A stretch of DNA of 5,175 bases from the NCBI GenBank assembly GCA_029859555.1, contig JAOUCV010000176.1, positions 1 through 5,175 of the forward strand, read 5' to 3'. A model generated the notes under the pieces. It saw only the letters and a program-made list of their open reading frames with translations. It was not told the DNA's origin and ran no database searches. Shown piece after piece: positions 1-5,175 of this stretch (its first letter is position 1; each line of letters opens with the position of its first letter). Made by a program: the position numbers and the translations under genes. Source of the DNA: Gammaproteobacteria bacterium (lineage in GTDB: Bacteria; Pseudomonadota; Gammaproteobacteria; UBA9214).

Positions 1-329
1 ACGCCAGGGGTTACCGCTACCAGGGGGAACAGGGGCCGGGTGACCTGGTGGTCGGCTACAGTGTGTCGCTGAATAATTCCAGTATGAACAGTGATGCTGC
101 CAGAAGAAGCGGCGTTATTCCCAGCCTTAATTTTTCCACGCCCGATCCTGAAAAATACGAGAAAGGCACCATTGTTATTGAGATCACCCAGGCATCAAAC
201 GGCATCGTTGCCTGGCGCAGTGCGCTGCAGGGATTCTCCATGCTCGAGCTGGATGATGCAGACCGTCGCAAACGCCTCGATGGCATGGTGCAGCGGATGT
301 TGTCCGGATTGCCCGCAAGGAACAATTAG
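1..329 (+). CDS. DUF4136-type lipoprotein, C-terminal part (5' end outside window)
   Basis: The open frame runs in from the left edge (first full codon at base 3) and ends at TAG 327-329, leaving 108 visible residues. The GTG at 48 lies inside the domain and is not the true start. Visible features match the C-terminal half of DUF4136 proteins: a 'GDLVVGYSVSL' strand near the start, a variable stretch, then 'YEKGTIVIEI', then 'GIVAWRSALQGF', and a final helix with 'RRKRLDGMVQRMLSGLP'. DUF4136 proteins are usually about 170-200 residues with an N-terminal lipoprotein signal, so roughly the first third is missing. The family's function is unknown; they are thought to be envelope lipoproteins. 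The stop lies 25 bp before the MarC gene on the same strand, which suggests co-transcription. The family call is made from motif memory, and the lipoprotein nature is inferred because the signal peptide is not in view. Confidence 0.82.
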   Translation, partial: ARGYRYQGEQGPGDLVVGYSVSLNNSSMNSDAARRSGVIPSLNFSTPDPEKYEKGTIVIEITQASNGIVAWRSALQGFSMLELDDADRRKRLDGMVQRMLSGLPARNN

Positions 330-354
330 CAATAACGGATGGCAGGATTTATAG

Positions 355-996
355 ATGCATGAGATGACAGGTCATATTTTAACCGTGTTCATGGGATTCT
401 TTGCCATTATGAACCCGATTGCAAATACCCCTGTATTTCTTGGTCTGACTGCAAGTGACTCAACTGCGATCAGAAAGCGCATTGCCTTCAAGGCACTGAT
501 AATAACGTTTTTCCTGATCGTTGCTTTTATCCTGCTGGGCAAGCTGATTTTCAGTTTATTTGGTATTACCTTGCCGGCATTCCAGATAACCGGCGGTATC
601 CTGGTATTCATGATCGGTCTGCAAATGCTGCACGGGCAGCAATCAAAGGTGCATAGTCCTGCCACAACGGCGGCCGGCACAGAGAATATGCAAGGCGCAT
701 TGAGTATAGCCGTCACGCCGCTGGCAATGCCGATTCTCGGCGGCCCTGGAACCATCGCGGCTGCCATGAACTTTTCATCAGGTGGCGGCATGACCGGTAT
801 GTTGATAACGATTATTGCATTCGGGTTGCTGTGCCTGGTGACGTATATCTTTTTTGTGTCTGGAGAGCGACTGGTCAAGCTGCTTGGAGATGAAGGCCTG
901 ATGATGGTGACGCGTCTTATGGGACTGATTCTGGCTGTGATTGGCACGCAGATGTTTATCACGGGTGTAACCGGCGCAATCAAGGCGGGCAGTTAG
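355..996 (+). CDS. MarC family integral membrane protein
   Basis: This complete 213-residue protein has the usual size and layout of the MarC/YhgN/YchE family (UPF0056). It shows about six hydrophobic segments, near residues 8-30, 43-65, 68-93, 115-138, 146-168 and 185-207. Two half-repeat signatures are clear: 'MNPIANTPVFLGLT' at 19-32 in the first half and 'TPLAMPILGGPGTIAAAMN' at 121-139 in the second. 'GITLPAFQITGGILVFMIGLQML' at 70-92 lies closest to E. coli MarC. The protein sits in the inner membrane. Its substrate is unknown, and the old link of marC to multiple antibiotic resistance was not upheld in E. coli, so no transport role should be assumed. ATG 355 is preferred because AGGA at 344-347 lies 7 nt upstream; ATG 364 is a less well-placed alternative. 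The gene follows the DUF4136 gene after 25 bp and converges on clsA, with stop codons 8 bp apart. Confidence 0.93.
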   Translation: MHEMTGHILTVFMGFFAIMNPIANTPVFLGLTASDSTAIRKRIAFKALIITFFLIVAFILLGKLIFSLFGITLPAFQITGGILVFMIGLQMLHGQQSKVHSPATTAAGTENMQGALSIAVTPLAMPILGGPGTIAAAMNFSSGGGMTGMLITIIAFGLLCLVTYIFFVSGERLVKLLGDEGLMMVTRLMGLILAVIGTQMFITGVTGAIKAGS

Positions 997-1004
997 GTGC
1001 TGGC

Positions 1005-2453
1005 TTACAGTACCGGTGCAAACAGGCGCATGATGCTGGCGGCGAGCCGCTGGGTCTTTGAGCGTTTGCGAAACTCTGCTGGATCAACATAGCTTGATTG
1101 ATCGATATATTGCTGCTGCAGTTCTCTTAGTTGCGTGCAAAACCCCGTGTGATAGACGAACAGGCTGATTTCAAAGTTCAGCCACAGGCTGCGCATGTCC
1201 ATGTTTACCGATCCGGCTATGCAGAAGTTGCCGTCAACAGTGATGGACTTGGTATGTAACAGGCCGCCCTTGAACTGCGCCACCCTGATACCTGCTGCGA
1301 CCAGGCTGTCCAGCAGCGCAGGCGTGGCGTAGCGGACCAGGCGTGAATCAACCCGGGCTGGAATAACCAGCGTGACATCAACACCGCGGTTGGCTGCTGC
1401 CACCAGTGCTTCTGTAAGTGCGTCATCCGGTGCGTAGTAGGGCGTTGTGATCACCAGTTCGCGGCGCGCGGTAAAGATGACCCCCATCAGCAACTGGTGA
1501 ATGGCGCCTTCCCTGAAAACAGGACCGGAGGGTATGACCTGTACCGGGATGTCACCCGCCTCATCCATGCAAATGGTTTTTTCAGAGAAGCTGGCTACCT
1601 TGCCGGCTTCGACAGACCAGTCCATGTTGGTAACATTGTGCAACACCGATACAGATGGCCCCTTGATCCTGATCATCATGTCGATCCACTCGCCAACACC
1701 TGCATCCTGTTTGAAAAAACGTGGATCAACCAGGTTCTGGCTGCCGGTGTAGGCGATGCAGTTATCGATAACTGCTATTTTGCGGTGGTTTCTGATATCA
1801 ATCCGCTGGAACAACATGCGGGCGGCACTGACATGCAAGGCCTCGGTAATGTTGACACCGGAGCTGCGCATGGTTCTGCAACGATCACTCTTCAGGAATG
1901 CCTTGCTGCCGAGTGAGTCCAGCAGTATGTTGATTTTTATGCCGCGCTCCTGTGCTTCGGAAACAGCCTTCAGCAAGTCGTCAACCAGGCCACCTTCTTG
2001 CAGTATGTAGAACTCCAGCGCACATGATGAACGGGCATTTTCAATGTCTTCGATGAGTGAATCAAAGGTCGAGCTAAAGTCTGTCAATAATTTCAGCTGG
2101 TTACCCGCCAGTGTCGGGTAGCCGATAACCTTGCGCGCCTGCAGGTCCAGCGTTGCATAGTTTAGTGGTATTGCCGGGTTTACTGGCCCCGCGAGCTTGC
2201 AGACTGTCTTTCGCCATTGTTTTGACTGCTCTATAACCGTTCTGGCGCGGGAGATGCGCCGTTCGCCAAGGCGGTTCTCACCAATGAGCAGGTAGAGAAA
2301 GGCACCGAGGTAGGGTACCGCCAGCACGATCGTCATCCAGGCAAAGGTGACACCGACGGACATGTTACGAGACAGGATACGTAATGACAGTCCTATCCTG
2401 ATTACCAAATCAAGGCTGTAGAACAGATAGGGTAGCCAGTCCTGTATATCCAT
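1005..2453 (-). CDS. clsA: Cardiolipin synthase, ClsA type (two phospholipase D motifs)
   Basis: The protein has 482 residues, against 486 in E. coli ClsA. ClsA condenses two phosphatidylglycerol molecules into cardiolipin plus glycerol at the inner membrane. Two membrane segments lie near residues 7-27 and 34-57 (PLDc_N region), followed by the family string 'GENRLGERR' at 58-66. The two HKD catalytic motifs are intact: H223-x-K225-x4-D230 ('NHRKIAVID') followed by 'AYTGSQNLVDPR', and H400-x-K402-x4-D407 ('LHTKSITVD') followed by 'GSVNMDMRSLWLNFE'. 'FFKQDAGVGEWIDMM' at 247-260 and the closing 'RLFAPVL' also follow ClsA closely, which argues against ClsB and ClsC. ATG 2453 precedes the first membrane helix, with AAAGG 8 nt upstream. 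It is probably the last gene of an operon with the two lipoprotein genes, since only 32 bp separate it from the preceding stop. No clear terminator is visible before marC. No catalytic residue is missing. Confidence 0.96.
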   Translation of the reverse strand: MDIQDWLPYLFYSLDLVIRIGLSLRILSRNMSVGVTFAWMTIVLAVPYLGAFLYLLIGENRLGERRISRARTVIEQSKQWRKTVCKLAGPVNPAIPLNYATLDLQARKVIGYPTLAGNQLKLLTDFSSTFDSLIEDIENARSSCALEFYILQEGGLVDDLLKAVSEAQERGIKINILLDSLGSKAFLKSDRCRTMRSSGVNITEALHVSAARMLFQRIDIRNHRKIAVIDNCIAYTGSQNLVDPRFFKQDAGVGEWIDMMIRIKGPSVSVLHNVTNMDWSVEAGKVASFSEKTICMDEAGDIPVQVIPSGPVFREGAIHQLLMGVIFTARRELVITTPYYAPDDALTEALVAAANRGVDVTLVIPARVDSRLVRYATPALLDSLVAAGIRVAQFKGGLLHTKSITVDGNFCIAGSVNMDMRSLWLNFEISLFVYHTGFCTQLRELQQQYIDQSSYVDPAEFRKRSKTQRLAASIMRLFAPVL

Positions 2454-2485
2454 TGTCGCTGCCTTTACGTGACTGGTGCTGGTGT

Positions 2486-2839
2486 TTAACTGCTTTCCAG
2501 CTCTATCAGGCAGTCTGGCCCGAGGTTAAAGACATAGTTGGCTTTTGGTCTGATCTGGACTTCGGTTTGGCAGTTTTGCGAACCGTATGTATAGCCAAAC
2601 AGGTATTCGCCCTGGTTCAGATGGAAGGAAAAGCTCGCGGTACTGCCAAAGTTGTAGACGGGTTTGTCATTCAGTGTAAAGGTCAGGTTTTTGAAGTGCG
2701 ATACGTTGGTGAACAGGTTATTTAAAACCACGCTCGACGAGGTTTCCGGCGAGTCAACCGGGGGTAACGGGTTTATGAGTCCGGTGCCAGCGCAAGCCGA
2801 CAGTAAAATCACTGTGGTTAAACAGATTGTTCTGATCAT
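2486..2839 (-). CDS. Small lipoprotein of unknown function, with a Cys pair
   Basis: I do not recognise a named family. From ATG 2839 the product has 117 residues and a short lipoprotein signal, 'MIRTICLTTVILLSAC', with lipobox L-S-A-C and lipidated Cys16. The residue after Cys is Ala, not Asp, so export to the outer membrane by Lol is the default expectation. After a Pro/Ser-rich linker (about 20-36), the rest looks all-beta: 'NLTFTLNDKPVYNFGSTASFSFHLNQGEYLFGYTYG' resembles the short beta-sandwich, PEGA-like or DUF2846-like pattern seen in other small lipoproteins. Cys90 and Cys110 are the only other cysteines in the mature protein and could form a disulfide. ATG 2839 is chosen because GAGAG lies 5 nt upstream and the signal starts cleanly. 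An upstream in-frame ATG at 2866 would add nine residues and overlap the preceding stop by one base (TGATG) but has no ribosome-binding site. It lies between the other lipoprotein gene and clsA. Confidence 0.78.
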   Translation of the reverse strand: MIRTICLTTVILLSACAGTGLINPLPPVDSPETSSSVVLNNLFTNVSHFKNLTFTLNDKPVYNFGSTASFSFHLNQGEYLFGYTYGSQNCQTEVQIRPKANYVFNLGPDCLIELESS

Positions 2840-2865
2840 TATGTCTCTCTTGCAGGTCGTTTGCA

Positions 2866-3318
2866 TCAGCGTGTAAACGCAGGATGGCCAACACTGACAT
2901 GTTCCGCTCCATATTGCAGTATTAACCGTTGCCTGAGTACCTCGTATTGTTCTGTCGCCGTACTGTCCAGTGTTTCACTACCGGTCTGGAAAATATGGAG
3001 CCTGATTGCCCCATTGCCAATGACGATATATGCAGCAACTTGTATGCTGTTGTCTTCCCTGAGCTGGAAGCTCATCAGGTACTCACCGTCACCGGTTGCT
3101 ATAGCGACAGACTTGCCGGTATCCGGGTCGCGTGTCAGCAAACGTTGATAACCGAGGATATCCATCATCCGGCTTATTTCCTGCGGCGAGTACTGGATGC
3201 CGGCCTCTTTTTGCGGTCTTACCTTCAGGGTTGCACCGGGAGATGCACAGCCGACCAGCAGCAGTGCGCAGACGAGCATGATCAGGCCGGCGGTGACTTG
3301 TTTCGATATGCTGGGCAT
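2866..3318 (-). CDS. Lipoprotein of unknown function (150 residues)
   Basis: No family is recognised. From ATG 3318 the protein starts with a classic lipoprotein signal, 'MPSISKQVTAGLIMLVCALLLVGC': a lysine-bearing n-region, a hydrophobic core and lipobox L-V-G-C with Cys24. Ala follows the Cys, so there is no inner-membrane retention Asp and outer-membrane anchoring is inferred. The mature part has a predicted helix 'SPQEISRMMDILGYQRLLT', then beta-like stretches ('GEYLMSFQLREDNSIQVAAYIVIGNGAIRLHIFQTG') and a C-terminal helix 'TATEQYEVLRQRLILQYGAEHV'. The open frame extends to ATG 3372, but those extra 18 residues are acidic and would bury the signal, so 3318 is preferred. AGGA lies 10 nt upstream of it. 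This is the first gene of the minus-strand cluster; the next gene starts 26 bp after its stop. It is divergent from the CSS-EAL gene. Being a real lipoprotein is well supported, but the function is not. Confidence 0.8.
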   Translation of the reverse strand: MPSISKQVTAGLIMLVCALLLVGCASPGATLKVRPQKEAGIQYSPQEISRMMDILGYQRLLTRDPDTGKSVAIATGDGEYLMSFQLREDNSIQVAAYIVIGNGAIRLHIFQTGSETLDSTATEQYEVLRQRLILQYGAEHVSVGHPAFTR

Positions 3319-3352
3319 AGCTTCTTTATCCTGAAAAATATCAGTAATATCC

Positions 3353-3382
3353 TGTAGATATCCGAGCAGCATACCTTATAAT
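3353..3382 (+). promoter_or_regulatory. Candidate sigma70-like promoter for the CSS-EAL gene
   Basis: A perfect TATAAT lies at 3377-3382 in the 165-bp divergent intergenic region. At 18-bp spacing the upstream hexamer is TGTAGA (3353-3358), only three of six matches to TTGACA. Initiation would fall near 3389 and give a leader of about 95 nt before ATG 3484. The rest of 3319-3483 contains no long gene. A perfect TTGACA at 3411-3416 has no good -10 at 16-18 bp. I found no convincing promoter on the minus strand for the lipoprotein-clsA cluster, though one must lie in or near this region if the cluster is an operon. Confidence 0.3.
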
Positions 3383-3483
3383 CCTTTCCGGGGTCTACGC
3401 TTGCAGGCTGTTGACAGGTGTAATGATGCATAAATCGGGAAAGCGGAACTGGAATCCGGATGCGCAGGTAACACTTAACTATC

Positions 3484-5091
3484 ATGCGACGTAAATTCAC
3501 CATCTTGCTGGCTTCGCTGGTCGCCGCACTTGCCGGGCTGGTACCTGTCAGCTATGCCATCTATCTTGCCTACAACACAACGATTGGAAACGCCGAAGAT
3601 AACCTGCGCGCCATAGCCGAGGGGATCGCAACGGATACTTCGGATCTGTTGAACGATGTTGACCAGGGGCTGATCGCACTCTCCAGTCTGGGTAATCGCT
3701 GTACAGCCGAGGATGTGACCGCGATGAATACCATGGCCTTTGATATTCCCGGCATCAGTGATATTGGTCTTATCAGATCTGACAGAAAGCTGTTCTGCAG
3801 CAGTTGGGGCGTCGTTTCACCACCGGTTAAACCGCAACTGCCACCGCCGGCTGCAGGTTTTCGGTTACTGGGTCCACTTGAGATCAGGATGATGGATCGT
3901 TACGGCCTGATCGCAATCAGGCAGCGTGAAGACGGGTCTGAAATAGGCGCGCTGATTCATCCGACTGTTCTGATCGGTCATCTGGGTGCTGATCTCGGAG
4001 AGCAGGGTTTTGCAGTGCTTATCCGGCGTGTGGACGGGCACCTGTATGCATGGGAGGGCAATGTGCCCGCCATGGAAATGGTTGAATCCGAATCAGATGT
4101 CGGTGACGGGTCAACACAGCTGAGAGCACTGTTCAAGGATGGTGTTGAACGCACTCTGTTTGCCGTGGAGCTGGATGGTTATCCGGGGATTTATTCGGTC
4201 GCAGCTGCTGCTGATGCCTGGATTCTGCATGACTGGGTGCGCATGGCATTGATGCTCGGTGCTATTGGAGCAGGTACCTCTGCATTGCTGGTGTTCCTGG
4301 TGATTGGAATATTGTTGCGGCGTCTGTCACTGCAGGGTGAACTTGAAAGAAGCCTGCAAAAGAACGAGTTTGAAATTAATTATCAGCCGGTCATTGAGCT
4401 TTCCAGCGGACGCTGCTCGGGTGTGGAGGCGTTTATCAGCTGGGTGCAGCCCGGTGGCAAACGGGTACGACCTGATTTGTTTATTCCACTTGCCGAAGAC
4501 ACCGGATTGATCGAGCCGATGACTGAATGGCTGATGAGGCAGATCCGGGTTGAGCTGGAAAGCCTGCTCGGCAATGATCGTTCTTTTCATATCGCTATCA
4601 ATTTAAGTCCCTGCCATTTCGAGTCGGACAAGGTACTCAGTACGTCAAGCAGGGTTTTTGGCAGTAGTGCGATAATGCCGGAGCAGATAATTTATGAAAT
4701 TACCGAGCGTGGCCTGATCAGGGAAGATAACGGGGTGGCCCGTTCTGTAATGACCAGCCTCAGAGAGCGAAAGTCTGCTATTGCGCTCGATGATTTTGGT
4801 ACCGGCTACTCAAGTCTGAGTTATGTCAGCTCATTTCCACTCGATTACCTCAAGATTGACAAGTTGTTTGTCGATGCAATCGGAACCGATTCGTTGATGG
4901 CGGGCCTGGTAGAGTCGATTATCGATATGGCGAAACGCCTTAATCTGCGTACTATCGCAGAGGGAGTTGAAAGGGCGGATCAGGTGGAATATCTGCGTGA
5001 CAAGGGGGTCGACTTCGTACAGGGCTGGTATTATTCAAAGGCGCTGACTGCAGCCGAACTGGCAGAATTTCTTCGGGGGTCCGCGCCCTGA
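3484..5091 (+). CDS. Membrane c-di-GMP phosphodiesterase, CSS-motif sensor plus EAL domain
   Basis: The 535-residue protein matches the architecture of E. coli PdeB/C/D/G/N. It has a first membrane helix at about 5-28, a periplasmic CSS-motif domain at about 30-250, a second helix at about 254-279, and a cytoplasmic EAL domain from about 294 to 531. The EAL domain hydrolyses c-di-GMP to pGpG. The CSS signature is plain: Cys73, then C105-S106-S107-W108-G. These are the only periplasmic cysteines, so a redox-responsive disulfide is likely, as shown for E. coli PdeC with the Dsb system. Active-site residues are kept: E315, N373 ('INLSP'), E405 ('YEITE'), D436-D437 ('DDFGTGYSS'), K457 ('LKIDK'), E493 ('AEGVE') and Q513 ('QGWYYSKAL'). 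The EAL signature itself reads E-A-F. No GGDEF or PAS domain is present. ATG 3484 is the first possible start after the in-frame stop at 3469 and has no good Shine-Dalgarno sequence; the nearest AGG ends 15 nt away. It is divergent from the lipoprotein-clsA cluster. Confidence 0.95.
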   Translation: MRRKFTILLASLVAALAGLVPVSYAIYLAYNTTIGNAEDNLRAIAEGIATDTSDLLNDVDQGLIALSSLGNRCTAEDVTAMNTMAFDIPGISDIGLIRSDRKLFCSSWGVVSPPVKPQLPPPAAGFRLLGPLEIRMMDRYGLIAIRQREDGSEIGALIHPTVLIGHLGADLGEQGFAVLIRRVDGHLYAWEGNVPAMEMVESESDVGDGSTQLRALFKDGVERTLFAVELDGYPGIYSVAAAADAWILHDWVRMALMLGAIGAGTSALLVFLVIGILLRRLSLQGELERSLQKNEFEINYQPVIELSSGRCSGVEAFISWVQPGGKRVRPDLFIPLAEDTGLIEPMTEWLMRQIRVELESLLGNDRSFHIAINLSPCHFESDKVLSTSSRVFGSSAIMPEQIIYEITERGLIREDNGVARSVMTSLRERKSAIALDDFGTGYSSLSYVSSFPLDYLKIDKLFVDAIGTDSLMAGLVESIIDMAKRLNLRTIAEGVERADQVEYLRDKGVDFVQGWYYSKALTAAELAEFLRGSAP

Positions 5092-5093
5092 TA

Positions 5094-5138
5094 CCGGGCC
5101 GATACTGCCGATTTGACGGTTACGATAGCAGCGGCCGG
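5094..5138 (+). terminator. Imperfect inverted repeat, possible weak terminator
   Basis: Just past the phosphodiesterase stop, CCGG-G-CCG-ATA-CTGC (5094-5108) can pair with GCAG-CGG-CCGG (5128-5138), giving an 11-bp stem with two bulges on the 5' arm and a loop of about 19 nt. The sequence after it, AATTATTCA, is only moderately T-rich, so efficient intrinsic termination is doubtful. The remaining bases to 5175 show no gene. Confidence 0.25.
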
Positions 5139-5175
5139 AATTATTCAGGCTGATTGAAAAGATTAATACGTTCCT

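Noticed and set aside
372..983. Long 203-codon open frame antisense to the MarC gene
   Set aside because: It is the shadow of a strongly recognisable membrane protein gene. Its product has no coherent domain and is rich in Pro, Ile and Arg in a way typical of reverse-frame translation.
1039..1050. GCGGC-GA-GCCGC hairpin as a terminator for marC
   Set aside because: It lies inside the clsA coding sequence, its loop is too small unless the stem shortens to four pairs, and no T-run follows.
1497..1916. 139-codon plus-strand frame opposite clsA
   Set aside because: It lies wholly within clsA, whose identity is certain from both HKD motifs. The product resembles no family, and there is no ribosome-binding context or operon partner.
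2453..2725. 90-codon plus-strand frame opposite the small lipoprotein gene
   Set aside because: The opposite strand carries a clear signal peptide and lipobox with tight spacing to its neighbours. This frame has none of these features.
2929..3357. 142-codon plus-strand frame opposite the 150-residue lipoprotein gene
   Set aside because: The minus-strand product has a full lipoprotein signal and a sensible secondary-structure pattern. The plus-strand product is Cys-rich without order and looks like a shadow.
3411..3436. Perfect TTGACA at 3411-3416 as a -35 box for the phosphodiesterase gene
   Set aside because: At 16-18 bp spacing the hexamers are poor matches to TATAAT, and the best AT-rich hexamers lie only 12-14 bp away. 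It was not called as a promoter.
3389..3483. c-di-GMP riboswitch in the phosphodiesterase leader
   Set aside because: The leader is about 95 nt, but I do not see the conserved GEMM core or its flanking stems. The only structure noted is a 4-bp CGGA/TCCG hairpin at 3444-3458.

Overview
The window carries an ordinary chromosomal stretch, most likely from a gammaproteobacterium. The clues are a full-length CSS-motif/EAL phosphodiesterase, a ClsA-type cardiolipin synthase that closely follows the Enterobacteria-type enzyme, a DUF4136 lipoprotein, and an apparently balanced G+C content judged by eye. I see no rRNA, tRNA, CRISPR array, insertion sequence, phage gene or toxin-antitoxin pair. All six genes deal with the cell envelope or with membrane-anchored c-di-GMP signalling.

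Layout. Bases 1-329 (+) are the 3' end of a DUF4136-type lipoprotein gene that starts outside the window. It is followed after 25 bp by a complete MarC-family membrane protein gene (355-996, +), probably in the same transcript. A convergent cluster on the minus strand follows. In transcription order it holds a 150-residue lipoprotein of unknown function (3318-2866), a 117-residue lipoprotein of unknown function (2839-2486) and clsA (2453-1005). The gaps between these genes are 26 and 32 bp, so one operon is likely. marC and clsA end 8 bp apart, tail to tail.

A 165-bp divergent intergenic region (3319-3483) separates the minus-strand cluster from a large plus-strand gene (3484-5091). That gene encodes a two-pass membrane c-di-GMP phosphodiesterase with a periplasmic CSS domain and a cytoplasmic EAL domain. 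The last 84 bp (5092-5175) are non-coding and hold an imperfect inverted repeat that may be a weak terminator.

How they may work together. ClsA makes cardiolipin in the inner membrane. The two lipoproteins made from the same probable operon carry lipobox cysteines without a +2 aspartate, which suggests outer-membrane anchoring. The phosphodiesterase would sense periplasmic redox or protein-folding conditions through its two periplasmic cysteines and lower c-di-GMP. A functional link between the phosphodiesterase and the lipid/lipoprotein cluster is suggested only by adjacency.

I found no convincing new multi-gene system. The points most worth a second look are the unstudied lipoprotein pair upstream of clsA, the EAF variant of the EAL signature, and the leader of the phosphodiesterase gene, which has no Shine-Dalgarno sequence and contains a small overlapping ORF.
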